In this document: piece by piece, positions 25,742 to 35,164 of the stretch
Numbering within the stretch: the stretch's first letter is position 1
How the letters are laid out: every line of letters begins with the position of its first letter
Origin: Roseibium sp. HPY-6
GTDB taxonomy: Bacteria; Pseudomonadota; Alphaproteobacteria; Rhizobiales; Stappiaceae
Length of the DNA stretch: 64,000 bases
Reading direction: 5' to 3'
Assembly (NCBI RefSeq): GCF_040530035.1
Contig: NZ_JBEWCD010000003.1
Location: 310,001 to 374,000, forward strand
Notes under the pieces: model-generated
Seen by the model: the letters and a program-made list of their open reading frames with translations, nothing else
The model's database searches: none
Told to the model about the DNA's origin: nothing
Translations under genes and position numbers: made by a program

Positions 25742-26551
25742 ATGCTGCACTTGAATGAACGGTTTTCCTTCAACGGTCAATCCGTGGCCTGGGGATCGAT
25801 AGGAGAAGGCGAGCCGATCGTCCTTGTGCACGGCTTCCCCTGGTCGGCTCAGGCATGGCGCTCGATCGCGCCGTGGTTGGCGCGCACCCGCAAGGTCTTT
25901 TACTTCGACATGTTGGGAACGGGCCTGTCTGAAAAAAGCGCTTCACAGAATGTAACCGAGTCGGTGCAAAGCGACCTCCTGGAGCACCTGATCGGTCACT
26001 GGCAACTGGAACGGCCGCACGTGGTCGGCCACGATTTCGGCGGCCTGGCGGTGTTGCGCGGGCATTTCGTGAATGGCATCGACTACAGCAAACTGCATCT
26101 GGTGAATGCCGTCGCCGTATTACCGTCCGGTTCCCCGTTCTTTGCCCATGTCGCGCAACATGAACCGGCGTTCGCCGGAATGCCCGACTACGCCCATGAA
26201 GCCCTTTTTCGAGCTTACATTCAGGCGGCGGCCCACTACCCGCTTCGCGAGGACACAGTCAGGATGTACCTCAAACCCTGGTCCGGCGAGATCGGCAAAC
26301 CGGCCTTCTACCGCCAGATCGCACAGGCGGACGTCCGAAACATCGCACAGGCACAACAACTCTACAAGCCGACAGACTTTGACGTTCATATGATCTGGGG
26401 AACGCGCGACACATTCATTCCGGAGCAACAAGGCCGAGAAGTCCAGGAGTTGCTCAAAGCTGCCAGTTTCACGCCGATCGAGGATGCTGCACATCTCGTC
26501 CATGAAGACGCACCGGCTGCTCTGCTGGGTGCTCTGCAGCAGCACCTTTGA
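25742..26551 (+). CDS. Alpha/beta hydrolase
   Basis: Alpha/beta-fold hydrolase of about 269 residues, in the haloalkane dehalogenase/epoxide hydrolase-like group. HGFPWSAQAW provides the oxyanion HG motif; the nucleophile elbow GHDFGGLAV has Asp as nucleophile (about residue 96), which points to dehalogenase or epoxide hydrolase-type chemistry rather than Ser esterase. The acid MIWGTRDTFIP and the catalytic His in DAAHLVHEDAP complete the triad. The start is ATG 25742; ATG 25727 upstream is an alternative. It is probably repressed by the divergent ArsR protein. Confidence 0.88.
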   Translation: MLHLNERFSFNGQSVAWGSIGEGEPIVLVHGFPWSAQAWRSIAPWLARTRKVFYFDMLGTGLSEKSASQNVTESVQSDLLEHLIGHWQLERPHVVGHDFGGLAVLRGHFVNGIDYSKLHLVNAVAVLPSGSPFFAHVAQHEPAFAGMPDYAHEALFRAYIQAAAHYPLREDTVRMYLKPWSGEIGKPAFYRQIAQADVRNIAQAQQLYKPTDFDVHMIWGTRDTFIPEQQGREVQELLKAASFTPIEDAAHLVHEDAPAALLGALQQHL

Positions 26552-26844
26552 AAAATTCTTGCCCCGGCACGGCACGCCCCGGAAAGACAGGTTCGTTCTA
26601 AAGTTCCCGGCGGCAGTGCGCTTCAATGCCTTCTTCAAACATTTGCCGACAGGTTGGTTGAGCTTGCGATTGCTCAGTCGGTGAAGCCTTTTGCCGTAAT
26701 GTCAGTTTAAAACGGGCAAAGCAAACACCCGCTTCTGATGAATAAATAGGCAGGGTCAAAATTTCGCTGGAGACAATCCAAAACGCTTTTCTTTACGTGC
26801 GCTGTCGCCTAGTCTTCCATTTCTACATTGGAATTATCTAGCAT
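26552..26844. other. Non-coding gap before the hemoglobin gene
   Basis: About 290 bp with short T- and A-runs and no convincing coding frame. It must hold the promoter of the hemoglobin-cyclase pair. I see no clear regulator site. Confidence 0.5.
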
Positions 26845-27228
26845 TTGAGTTTCGCTGAAATGTCCAAGGCGCTTTTTGATAAATACGGCGGCTTTAAATC
26901 TGTTAGCCGGATTGTAATGGACTTCTACGACAAGGTACTCGACTCTGATCAGATCGGCGACTATTTCGATGGCATTGATCTGCCGAAGCTGATCGATCAT
27001 CAGACCAAATTCATCGCGGCGCTTTTGGGCGGCCCTGTCTCTTATTCCGATGATCGCCTGAAGCGCGCGCATGCATCCCTTGATCTCAGCCATGAAGACT
27101 TTGACGAGGTCAGCCGGTTGCTGAGCGAGACGCTCGCAGAGCATGATTTCGCGCCGCACGACATCGATACCGTGATGTCCGAGATTGAGTCCCGACGAAC
27201 CAGTATCCTCTCGATTGGCAGACCATGA
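26845..27228 (+). CDS. Group 1 truncated hemoglobin
   Basis: 2-on-2 globin of about 127 residues. Family blocks follow in order: KYGGFKSVSRIVMDFYDKVL with the B10 Tyr in DFY, FDGIDLPKLIDHQTKFIAALLGGP, and LKRAHASLDLSHEDFDEV with the proximal His in RAHASL (about residue 75). These match the group I (trHbN) pattern. It could bind O2 or NO. The start is uncertain: TTG 26845 or ATG 26860. The stop overlaps the ATG of a class III nucleotide cyclase by 4 bases, which makes translational coupling and a joint function likely. Confidence 0.88.
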   Translation: MSFAEMSKALFDKYGGFKSVSRIVMDFYDKVLDSDQIGDYFDGIDLPKLIDHQTKFIAALLGGPVSYSDDRLKRAHASLDLSHEDFDEVSRLLSETLAEHDFAPHDIDTVMSEIESRRTSILSIGRP

Positions 27229-28283
27229 GCATCACGGCGATCAACCAGCAGCTTCTGCGCGCCATCGGCGTGGGCATCGCCGTTGTTCGCGGTGATGATC
27301 TCCAGTTTCTGTTCAGCAATGGACCATTTTCAGATTGGTTCGGAAAACCCGAAGCCGGCTCCGCGCTGACCGATGTGCTGCAGGATATTGATATTGACCG
27401 GGTCCGGGAAGCGTTGAGCGAGTCAGGCCGGTTTTCAGGCGAGATTTCTGTCAAGCTGAAGCGCCGCACCCTTGTGATCGCCATATCCATTTCCCGCACC
27501 GATGAAGACACGGACGACTTCTTCGTGGTCGAATGCCAGAACATAACGCGCATTCGGGAGCTGGAGTCGATGATCGACAGCTATTCGTCGATGGTCGAGC
27601 GGAACACGCGCGAACTTGAGCGTGAGAAGGAACGCGTTGAGCGGCTTCTGTTGAACCTGATGCCACGCACGGTCTACGAGGAGTTCAAGACATTCGGAGT
27701 CGTGACACCCCAGCTCTACGAAAGCGTGTCGGTTGTCATGCTGGATTTTGTCGACTTTACCCGCTTCGCCGCAAATCATGATCCCACGGTAACACTTGGA
27801 GAGCTGAACGACATTTTCACCGCATTCGACCGGATCGCCGAGCAATTCGGCTGTGAGAGAATCAAGACTATTGGTGATGCTTACCTTGCGGTCGCCGGCA
27901 TGCCGGAACCCTCACCGGATCATATGCGCGCAGTAGCCAATTGCGCCGTGCGCTTTATCCGCTATCTGGAAAGGCGCAACCAGAGCCACCAGTACAAATG
28001 GCAGGCGCGTATCGGGCTGGGAACCGGCTCGGCGGTCGGTTCCGTCGTCGGCATCCAGAAATATGTCTACGACGTCTTTGGTTCGGCGGTAAACCTTGCT
28101 GCACGGCTGCAGGCATTTGCAAATCCGATGTGCGTTGTGGCGCCAGACTCCATGAAGGAATTTCTGGTCGAGGAGTTTCATCTGGACGATCTCGGCAAAC
28201 AGGAGGTCCGCAGCTTCGGCGAAATGCGCCTGATGCGGGTCAGCCCCGGCATTGAGCTGGCGCGCAAGGCCGGCCGGTTTTAA
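27225..28283 (+). CDS. PAS-linked class III adenylate/guanylate cyclase
   Basis: Nucleotide cyclase of 352 residues. An N-terminal PAS-like domain (about 1-110), then a charged signalling helix (SSMVERNTRELEREKERVER) and a linker (LLLNLMPRTVYEEFKTFG) like the HNOBA linker of soluble guanylate cyclases. The catalytic domain follows (about 160-340): metal-binding Asp in VVMLDFVDFTRF and IKTIGDAYLAVAG, base-selecting Lys in IKTIGD and Asp in YDVFG, Asn and Arg in SAVNLAARL. Lys/Asp favours adenylate cyclase. No membrane segment. Overlap with the hemoglobin gene suggests gas-controlled cyclic nucleotide synthesis. Confidence 0.88.
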   Translation: MSITAINQQLLRAIGVGIAVVRGDDLQFLFSNGPFSDWFGKPEAGSALTDVLQDIDIDRVREALSESGRFSGEISVKLKRRTLVIAISISRTDEDTDDFFVVECQNITRIRELESMIDSYSSMVERNTRELEREKERVERLLLNLMPRTVYEEFKTFGVVTPQLYESVSVVMLDFVDFTRFAANHDPTVTLGELNDIFTAFDRIAEQFGCERIKTIGDAYLAVAGMPEPSPDHMRAVANCAVRFIRYLERRNQSHQYKWQARIGLGTGSAVGSVVGIQKYVYDVFGSAVNLAARLQAFANPMCVVAPDSMKEFLVEEFHLDDLGKQEVRSFGEMRLMRVSPGIELARKAGRF

Positions 28284-28305
28284 CCGCTGCCAAAACCGCG
28301 GTTAA
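28280..28305. terminator. Convergent terminator hairpin over both stop codons
   Basis: TTAACCGC and GCGGTTAA form a perfect 8-bp inverted repeat with a 10-base loop. The stem contains the stop codons of both the cyclase and the convergent AsmA gene. It probably ends transcription from both sides. Confidence 0.55.
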
Positions 28306-31187
28306 TTCTCTTCCCTCTTCTTGTTCTTCAAAACGCTGCCAAGCAATCCGGGTGGCAGACCGAAGCCTTCCTCGACCGCCTTGAGCACCTCTTCATCATC
28401 GACATCGCCATCGATAACCTTCTGGACGTCGATCTGCGTCCGCCCGCCTGTCGCGCGCTGAATGACGTCATTTGCCGTCTCAACAAGCTCCTGGGGGGCA
28501 TCCTTGTTGCCTTGCAAAATGGAGATCAATTCGCCGCCCGTTTGCTGCAATTGCTTGTAGGCGGCCTCCGGATCTTTCAGAATCCCTGCGATATCGGGAT
28601 AGATCCGGGGATCGCTCCAAGGCCCGTCAATCACGACCGGGACCCCGAGGCCGGCCATCTTCTTGTCTTCGCCCTTCCGGCGCGGCATCGGCGGCTGACC
28701 CTCCAGCGTCGGCACGATGCTCGGCTCAACACGCCACTTGAGGCTTTGGTTCGGCAGATCAGTCGTCCCGTTGCCCGACATGCGCAGCAAAGGACCGACC
28801 ATGGCCAGATCATCGGTACGGGCAATGCCGTTTTCGATCTGGAAAGAGGCTCCAAGAGAGCTGAAGTCGGTTTTTTCAGACGGGTTTTCCTGCCATCCCA
28901 GCAACGTTTCTACCGAAAGGCCACGCACCATCTTCGGAATGTTGATCCCGCGGATGGCACCGTCTACGAACTCGTAGTCGGCGGTTCCGTTCAGGCCCTG
29001 CACAAGTTGCTGTTGGGACGCTCCAATTGACGTGACATCAAGGTTGATGGCCGCCCGGCCCTCGATCCATTCAAACCCGGCGGCGTCACGCAGGAGCGGG
29101 TAGGCGCTCAGCCCCGACAGCGAAAAATTCGCGGCAACCTGCGGCGGCTGCGCACTGCCATTCAAGGTGACGGAGCCGGTCCCCGCGCCCTCGTAGAGCG
29201 CCAGTTTTTCCAGGTTGGCCCGCAGCATGCCGTTTTTGATCGTGGTGGAGAGCGCACTTTCACCGATTTTGATTTCGTTCCAGCGGATTTCGTCGGCTGT
29301 GACCTTGAAATCGACATCGACCGCCTGAAGCCCGCTAAAGTCGATCGGATCGGTGCTCCAGGCTTGTTGTGGTGCCTGGGATGTCTGCGGGGCAGCGTTG
29401 CCGGAGCCACCGCCTGAAGAACCGGAGTTTCCGCCGCTACTGGCTTGGCGCTGCGGCGCTTCGCCGAGATAAGGATCCAGAACAAGCTGACGCAGCGCCA
29501 GACGGGCGCTCACATTGGGCTTGCCTCCAAAGGCGATTTTGCCGTTCGCTTCACCGCTTGTTTCGTCGAGCGTAAAGCGTGTCTCCTCAAACGAAATCGC
29601 ACCGGGCTGAAGTCCGAATATCCCTGATGCCTTGAAGGTCTTTAGCCCGCCGCCCGCTCCAATCGGCTGACCCAGCCAACCCATAAGCCCGCGCAGATCA
29701 GCCGTATCGACATTGACGGCCCCATCAACACTTCCAGCCAGCGCAACCTGTCCGCTGAATCCGGCACTGACCCGGTTGCCTTTCAGCGCGACGGACACGG
29801 GTGCGGAGTTGCCTGCCAGGAGTTTTGCCGTGTCGGCTTCACCGGTGATGCTGAAGGCCTCACCGCGCCAGGCGAGCGCACCACTCATCGAGATAGGGCG
29901 TTCCAGCCCCTGGAGATCCACATCGACCGCCAGATTGGTCAGGCGGTCTGCTTCCGGATCACCGACGGTCGACGCCAGGCCGAGACCCCCGATTTCCCCG
30001 TCAGCGATCGATACCGATCCATTCATGTCGAGGCCTGCCACGAGCTCAGCACCCGTCAGGCCAACCGTTTCAAAGGCAAGATCCGCGCTCAACTTGCCGC
30101 TTGCCGGCAGGTCCTGCCCGGCCAGCAGCAACAAGTCTTTGATCGACCCGTCTTTCAGCACCAGCCGGCCGGAGACTTCCGGAACAAGTCCGGAAAGGTC
30201 GGCATCCGCCGCGCCGCCCAGTGAGAGCTGGCCAAGCACCAGATGCAGATCCGCAACGGAAATCGAAGCTTCCGAACCGGATATCTTTGCGTCAAACGAA
30301 TAAGCGCCGGGATCAGCTTCAATCTCCTGTCCCGCCAGTTGCGCGAGCGCCTTGAGCGACGGTCCCGCCGCTTTGATTGACAGCTCGGCGCGCGCCGGCT
30401 CGAGTCCTGTTTCCCCTGAGATCTCAAAGGAGTTCTCACCTGTCGAGACGGTCAGCGAAAGAGGCACCTGCTCGCCAGACGTCAAGCCAAGCGGATTGTT
30501 CAGGCTTCCACTGACGGCGATCGGGATCTCCTGGAGAACAAAGCCGGACGTCAGCTCTACATCGCCGCCAAGATCCGGTGCGGACAGGGTCAGATCGAGA
30601 TCGCTGACTTTGACGGGCTGGTCTTCCGACCCGTCCTTGTAGGTAAGAGTACCCCCATTGATCGTGAGACTGTCGACACCGATGCTTTTGAGATAGCCCC
30701 CGGAATCACTCGCTGTGGTTACAGGTGCCGGCTGGCTGTCAGTTCCGTTGGAAGGCACCTCGCGGGCGCCGGCAGCCGCGCCGTCGACCAGTCCGAGATC
30801 GCGGCGGGGTTCCCAGCTTGTGGCGCCGTTCGGGCTGACCTCAAGATAGATGTCGGGTTGATCCAGCGTAATCCCCGTCACCTGGATGTTACCCGACAGC
30901 AGACCACCCCAGGCGAGACCGAAAACAACCCGCTCTGCCTTGGCGAATTCTATGCCGTCGGCACCGGCCTCACCGGAAACGCCGATGTCCTGTGCGTCGA
31001 GTGAAAACCCGGGAAACAGGGACAGGGACACAGGACCGTCAAGTCGGACCCGCCATCCAAGCCGCTTGTCGACCTGTTCAACCACCTGACGCTTGATCTC
31101 ATCCTTGGGCAGGAACAGCGGTACGACCAGAACAATGGTCACCAGCACGATCACCAGACTGCCAAGTCCGATCAGAAGTCGTCGCAT
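28302..31187 (-). CDS. AsmA family protein
   Basis: Large envelope protein of about 961 residues. One N-terminal transmembrane helix (LLIGLGSLVIVLVTIVLVVPLFL), then the AsmA start PKDEIKRQVVEQVDKRLGWRV and a long beta-rich body, with a Ser/Gly-rich linker (SSGGNSGSSGGGSGN) about residue 620. The C-terminal AsmA-like module contains DLPNQSLKWRVEPSIVPTLEG and PVVIDGPWSDPRIYPDIAGILKDP. AsmA proteins are thought to help outer-membrane assembly or lipid transport as bridge-like beta structures. The ATG at 31187 has GGGAGA upstream. Monocistronic. Confidence 0.9.
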   Translation of the reverse strand: MRRLLIGLGSLVIVLVTIVLVVPLFLPKDEIKRQVVEQVDKRLGWRVRLDGPVSLSLFPGFSLDAQDIGVSGEAGADGIEFAKAERVVFGLAWGGLLSGNIQVTGITLDQPDIYLEVSPNGATSWEPRRDLGLVDGAAAGAREVPSNGTDSQPAPVTTASDSGGYLKSIGVDSLTINGGTLTYKDGSEDQPVKVSDLDLTLSAPDLGGDVELTSGFVLQEIPIAVSGSLNNPLGLTSGEQVPLSLTVSTGENSFEISGETGLEPARAELSIKAAGPSLKALAQLAGQEIEADPGAYSFDAKISGSEASISVADLHLVLGQLSLGGAADADLSGLVPEVSGRLVLKDGSIKDLLLLAGQDLPASGKLSADLAFETVGLTGAELVAGLDMNGSVSIADGEIGGLGLASTVGDPEADRLTNLAVDVDLQGLERPISMSGALAWRGEAFSITGEADTAKLLAGNSAPVSVALKGNRVSAGFSGQVALAGSVDGAVNVDTADLRGLMGWLGQPIGAGGGLKTFKASGIFGLQPGAISFEETRFTLDETSGEANGKIAFGGKPNVSARLALRQLVLDPYLGEAPQRQASSGGNSGSSGGGSGNAAPQTSQAPQQAWSTDPIDFSGLQAVDVDFKVTADEIRWNEIKIGESALSTTIKNGMLRANLEKLALYEGAGTGSVTLNGSAQPPQVAANFSLSGLSAYPLLRDAAGFEWIEGRAAINLDVTSIGASQQQLVQGLNGTADYEFVDGAIRGINIPKMVRGLSVETLLGWQENPSEKTDFSSLGASFQIENGIARTDDLAMVGPLLRMSGNGTTDLPNQSLKWRVEPSIVPTLEGQPPMPRRKGEDKKMAGLGVPVVIDGPWSDPRIYPDIAGILKDPEAAYKQLQQTGGELISILQGNKDAPQELVETANDVIQRATGGRTQIDVQKVIDGDVDDEEVLKAVEEGFGLPPGLLGSVLKNKKREEN

Positions 31188-31334
31188 ACTGAGCGTCTCC
31201 CTTCGCGAATCGGCCTTAATGTAGACCAAACAACCGCTCTTCCGCACCTACACTGCACGTTGATTTTGACAAAAGCAGGAAATTCGATCGACGGGCAACG
31301 CCAGCACCGCCACTCCGGTCAAAGATCGTCTCTT

Positions 31335-32492
31335 TCAGGACAGCGCAACCATATGGTTATCCCAGGAAATGCCTGGTGGCCGTGCAAGGATCTCGGAAGG
31401 AGCCGTGGGGTCGTTGACATAAGAGAGGCCGCCATTGCCGTCGGACACCACGAAGCTGTCCTGGTCAATTGGTGCGACACCGCAGCCATCGGGTATCGGC
31501 TGCGCCCCCAGATATACACTGTCCTCGACACTCCAGAACAGCGTTTGGCCGCCGCGCGGTGCGGACGTTGCGATCACATCTCCTGACCTGTTCGCTGTCA
31601 CCGAGCCGATATAGTTTTCAAGTTTCCCATCGAACACGGCGGGAATATCGATTGTCTTGGGGTCCTCGTCCTTTGCAAAAACAGCGACAAGCGGCGGTGC
31701 CTGAAATGCCGGTCCCTCGAACTGGCCACCAACCCAGACACGGTCTTTCTTGTCCAGCGCCATGTGCCTCAAGGACAACTGGTGCAACGACTTATGCAGG
31801 ACATGTTTGGAAACAAGATCGCCGGTCTGGGCATCAACAAACACGACCGACGGCGACATGGTCTCCAAGTTCAGCTTTGCCCTGCCCTGATCCGGATGCG
31901 TCTTGATCCCGCCATTGGCTACGACAAGCGTTCGGCCATCTGAAGAAAGTAGAATGTCGTGGGGACCGACCCCTTGCGTATCCAGTTCTCCGATGCGTTC
32001 TGGAAAACGTGCGCCGAGATCATAGACACCGATGACGCCACGAGCGGCTTCGAAATCATTCTCCACGGCATAAAGCAACCGGCCATCGGCGGAAAAGCAG
32101 CCATGTCCGTAAAAATGCCTGCCCGGCTCCGAGGCGATTACCACCGGCTGCCGTTCCTCAAAGGGGCGCACCAGGATCGCAAAGGTTCCCGGGCGGCGCG
32201 CAAACGCCACAAACCGGCGCTTGTCGGGCGCAACCGTTATATCATGTCCGCGCCCTGGCAATCCGATCCTGCCGAGAACCTGGCCAAACTCGTCAAAAAG
32301 GCCGATGCCGAAATTGCCGCCAGCATCCTTGAACGCGCTCGCAAAGAGCGTTGCATCTTCACTGTTGGGGTGCCCCAGCAGAGCTTCTGCAAGCGATGAC
32401 CCGGCAAATGCTGGAAACGCAGCAAGTCCGCCGAGCGCTGACAAGAAACCGCGGCGGGATATTTTCCGGCGCCTAGTCGCCGTCCAGCGCAT
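31335..32492 (-). CDS. DUF1513 protein, Tat-exported
   Basis: Periplasmic protein of about 385 residues matching DUF1513, a family found beside imelysins in iron-linked operons. A Tat signal is visible (KISRRGFLSALGGLAAFPAFA). The body has repeated beta-propeller-like units such as HDITVAPDKRRFVAFARRPG, YGHGCFSADGRLLYAVEND and GVGPHDILLSSDGRTLVVAN. The C-terminal half contains SVTANRSGDVIATSAPRGG. The ATG at 32492 overlaps the preceding gene by 20 bases, indicating operon membership. Function is not biochemically defined to my knowledge. Confidence 0.85.
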   Translation of the reverse strand: MRWTATRRRKISRRGFLSALGGLAAFPAFAGSSLAEALLGHPNSEDATLFASAFKDAGGNFGIGLFDEFGQVLGRIGLPGRGHDITVAPDKRRFVAFARRPGTFAILVRPFEERQPVVIASEPGRHFYGHGCFSADGRLLYAVENDFEAARGVIGVYDLGARFPERIGELDTQGVGPHDILLSSDGRTLVVANGGIKTHPDQGRAKLNLETMSPSVVFVDAQTGDLVSKHVLHKSLHQLSLRHMALDKKDRVWVGGQFEGPAFQAPPLVAVFAKDEDPKTIDIPAVFDGKLENYIGSVTANRSGDVIATSAPRGGQTLFWSVEDSVYLGAQPIPDGCGVAPIDQDSFVVSDGNGGLSYVNDPTAPSEILARPPGISWDNHMVALS

Positions 32493-33549
32493 TAAAGCCT
32501 CCTGCAAGTCCAAGCGGTCCGGCAATACCATTGGTCATGAGGTAATGTACGGAACTTAGCGTAAACGACACCGCATTCAGTTTGCTGTAGTTGCCTTCTT
32601 CGGAAAACATGCGCCGCAGCGGCGCTTGAAGAGCACTAAGATTTCTTGCGATGTTTTTGAACTCAAAGTCCAGCGTATCCAGTGCTCGGTGATTTTCTTC
32701 AGGAAGCTCTGCCTTTAGATCCATGCTGAAAACAGCATCCTTGATGCCGTTCAGCTCACCTGTGAGATAAAGAAGTCCGTTTGCGGACCGGGAAAACGGA
32801 ACGCGCCTTGGCTTTGCCTTTTGTTCCGAAGTTCCAAGCGCCGGCAGGATGTCCTGATCCTTGGCAATCGTGATGCCAGTCGTGAGCGCATTGTAGATTG
32901 TTTCGAGCGCCTCTTGTGACGACCGGAAGCGATCGTTTTCAACTCCACCGCTCAGTAGCAGCTTGCTGTAACCCTCTGGATCCTGCCAGTCCGACGCAAC
33001 AGCTTTAGAAATGGCGGCAGTGTTTTGAGCAATCGCAAGTGCATAAGCGCATGTAAAGTCCCGGTCGTCACCGCCCGCACCGAGGAGAATATTGGTATCC
33101 TTGTCAAAAGCGATCAGCTCGAAGGCGGTCAAGCTCTGAACGGCAACACTTTTGTTACGAAGCGTTTCCACCGACAGAACGCTGCTATCGTTCGCCGCAT
33201 AGATCTTCCGGATTTGCCGCTGAGCAATGCCGCGCGGGTCGGGAAGAAAGGCCAGACGGCTCAACCTGTCTTCGTCGAGCAGTGGCCCGAATCGCAGAAA
33301 CTGAACGCGTGAAAACCGCTCTATGACCTCGGAGTATGTGCTCTGGAAAGCGAGCACATTCGCTTCGTTTGTCTCGCTGCACACTCTGACGACTGCGTCC
33401 GGCAGCTTGCTGGCGCTTTCTGCAAACTCAGTCGTCGCCGGGCGAATGTAACCTGTAATAGCCCTTTCAATCGGGCCATTGAATTCCGCTGCAAATGCAA
33501 GTGGTACCGCAAGAAACGCCGAGATGAAGCTTAGTATCAGAGTTTTCAT
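32473..33549 (-). CDS. Imelysin family protein (second copy)
   Basis: Exported protein of about 358 residues: signal peptide (KTLILSFISAFLAVPLAFAA) followed by an imelysin (peptidase M75-like, ICMP/EfeO-related) domain. Distinctive parts are RVQFLRFGPLLDEDRLSRLAFLPDP and QSLTAFELIAFDKD, typical of the imelysin group next to DUF1111. The GxHxxE motif of classical members is replaced here by the TAFEL region, so metal binding may differ. The ATG at 33549 overlaps the preceding stop (TGATG), and its end overlaps the DUF1513 gene. Confidence 0.82.
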   Translation of the reverse strand: MKTLILSFISAFLAVPLAFAAEFNGPIERAITGYIRPATTEFAESASKLPDAVVRVCSETNEANVLAFQSTYSEVIERFSRVQFLRFGPLLDEDRLSRLAFLPDPRGIAQRQIRKIYAANDSSVLSVETLRNKSVAVQSLTAFELIAFDKDTNILLGAGGDDRDFTCAYALAIAQNTAAISKAVASDWQDPEGYSKLLLSGGVENDRFRSSQEALETIYNALTTGITIAKDQDILPALGTSEQKAKPRRVPFSRSANGLLYLTGELNGIKDAVFSMDLKAELPEENHRALDTLDFEFKNIARNLSALQAPLRRMFSEEGNYSKLNAVSFTLSSVHYLMTNGIAGPLGLAGGFNALDGD

Positions 33550-35078
33550 CAAAGACTCTCCAGAAATGTGATCAACGCCTCGCGTTCATCTGGCCGCATG
33601 GCAACGACCTTGTCGCGCGCCTCTTGCGCTTCACCGCCGTGCCAAAGCACGGCCTCGAGAAGATTGCGGGCCCGGCCGTCATGCAAAAACCGCGTATGGT
33701 TGTTCACGGTCTTCGTGAGACCTATGCCCCAAAGTGGCGGCGTTCGCCATTCCCGGCCATTGGCGTCGCCAACCGGGCGATGATCGGCGAGACCGTCACC
33801 CATATCATGCAGCAAAAGATCCGTGTAAGGCCAGATGAGCTGAAACCGGTGCGCCGGATTTTCCGCATCCCGGCTTGTCACGAATTTGTGCTGATGACAG
33901 GCGGTGCAACCGGTTTTGTAGAAAATCTCCTTGCCCCTCAAGACATCAGCATCATCGACGTCACGACGTGCCGGAACGGCAAGGTTCTCTGAATAGAAGG
34001 TCACCAGATCCATGACGGGATCCGGTGCTTCCGAATGTCCAAGACTGCTCTGTTCTCCATGGGGCATCGCCCGGCACTCGGTCTGCGCCTCCGTACAGTC
34101 ACCGTAATTGTCCGGCCGGTCCGGTGTGCTGATACCGATATCACCGGAAAACGCACCGGCGGTCTGTGTCCTGATGGTTGGATTTGTGGCTTTCCAGCCG
34201 AACCGGCCAATCAACAAATTTCCGGACGCAGTATCTTTGACGCGGCTGATCCTTCCCGAAACACCGTCACCATCCTGATCATCGGGGTCCGCCAGTGCTT
34301 CAAGGTCACCGGGATGAATAGCCTGCAGCAATCCGAGCCCGATCATTGGCGGCGCGACGCGCGGGGAGGTCATGGTCTCAGGGTGCATTGGCCCAAAGCC
34401 AAGATCCCGGATCCTGTAGCGGGGTTTCTGCAGGGTCACCGTCTCGCCGCCATTCAAAGCAATTTCGATTTCTTCGCTCTCGATGTCGAAGCGGCCTTCG
34501 CCGGATAGACCCTGCACCGCGAAAGCCTGAAACTGACCGCCATAGGTCGGTTCCGGTACGCGCTGAATGTCCCGATTGGCAAGCGCGTCGCGCTGTGCCT
34601 TGTCTTGCGGCGGGATCGACAGACGCAAGAACAGGGAAACAGCTTTGTCACCTGGCCGGGGTGGCCGTCCGCGCCCGTCTTTCAGATGACACCCCTGACA
34701 GGAGCGCGCGTTGTAGAGTGGCCCCAGGCCGTCCGAAGCACGCGTTGACGAAGGCGAGGACGTCCAGAGCTTTTTGAACAGCCCGTTACCGACCTTGAAA
34801 TCATGCTGTTCTTCAAAAGTCAGATTGGCATTGGAATGGGAAAACGCATCGCGGTTTGGTCTTCGCTGAGAGGTTCCCGCCCCCCCTTGCATGAGCTCGA
34901 AGGCTTCCGGGGCTTCAAAGTCTGCCGGAGGCCTCAAGACACCGGCGGCCTTTCGCTTATCCTGCGCGGTCAGGTCATCCCGATGAGAAAGAGGCTCGCC
35001 GGCAACCGATGGTGTTCCGGCAAGAACCAAACACAAAAGCGCGCTCCATAGGGAACGCGACTGGGGACCCAGCTTCAT
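33549..35078 (-). CDS. Di-haem thiol oxidoreductase-like protein (DUF1111)
   Basis: Periplasmic c-type cytochrome of about 509 residues, DUF1111/di-haem oxidoreductase family, related to di-haem peroxidases. Signal peptide at the N-terminus (LWSALLCLVLAGTPSVAG). Two haem motifs, CQGCH (about residue 130) and CTACH (about 393), are visible; others typical are DGLGPLYNARSCQGCH and FLHDGRARNLLEAVLWHGGEA. The start is ATG 35078 with AGGAT upstream; ATG 35087 is an alternative. It is co-transcribed with two imelysin genes, the pattern of iron-regulated redox-assisted iron uptake loci. Confidence 0.88.
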   Translation of the reverse strand: MKLGPQSRSLWSALLCLVLAGTPSVAGEPLSHRDDLTAQDKRKAAGVLRPPADFEAPEAFELMQGGAGTSQRRPNRDAFSHSNANLTFEEQHDFKVGNGLFKKLWTSSPSSTRASDGLGPLYNARSCQGCHLKDGRGRPPRPGDKAVSLFLRLSIPPQDKAQRDALANRDIQRVPEPTYGGQFQAFAVQGLSGEGRFDIESEEIEIALNGGETVTLQKPRYRIRDLGFGPMHPETMTSPRVAPPMIGLGLLQAIHPGDLEALADPDDQDGDGVSGRISRVKDTASGNLLIGRFGWKATNPTIRTQTAGAFSGDIGISTPDRPDNYGDCTEAQTECRAMPHGEQSSLGHSEAPDPVMDLVTFYSENLAVPARRDVDDADVLRGKEIFYKTGCTACHQHKFVTSRDAENPAHRFQLIWPYTDLLLHDMGDGLADHRPVGDANGREWRTPPLWGIGLTKTVNNHTRFLHDGRARNLLEAVLWHGGEAQEARDKVVAMRPDEREALITFLESL

Positions 35079-35129
35079 AAATCGCATCCTGATTGTGGCA
35101 TGCGAGCCCCAAATCGCAGCCCTTAGTGA

Positions 35130-35155
35130 GCCGGGCGGTTCAACAACCGCCCGGC
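35130..35155. repeat. Intercistronic hairpin in the imelysin operon
   Basis: A perfect 11-bp inverted repeat (GCCGGGCGGTT and complement) with a CAAC loop, between the imelysin and DUF1111 genes, 9 bases after the imelysin stop. It has no T-run on the operon strand, so it looks more like an mRNA stabiliser or partial terminator than a full terminator. Confidence 0.6.
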
Positions 35156-35164
35156 ACCGGAAAT

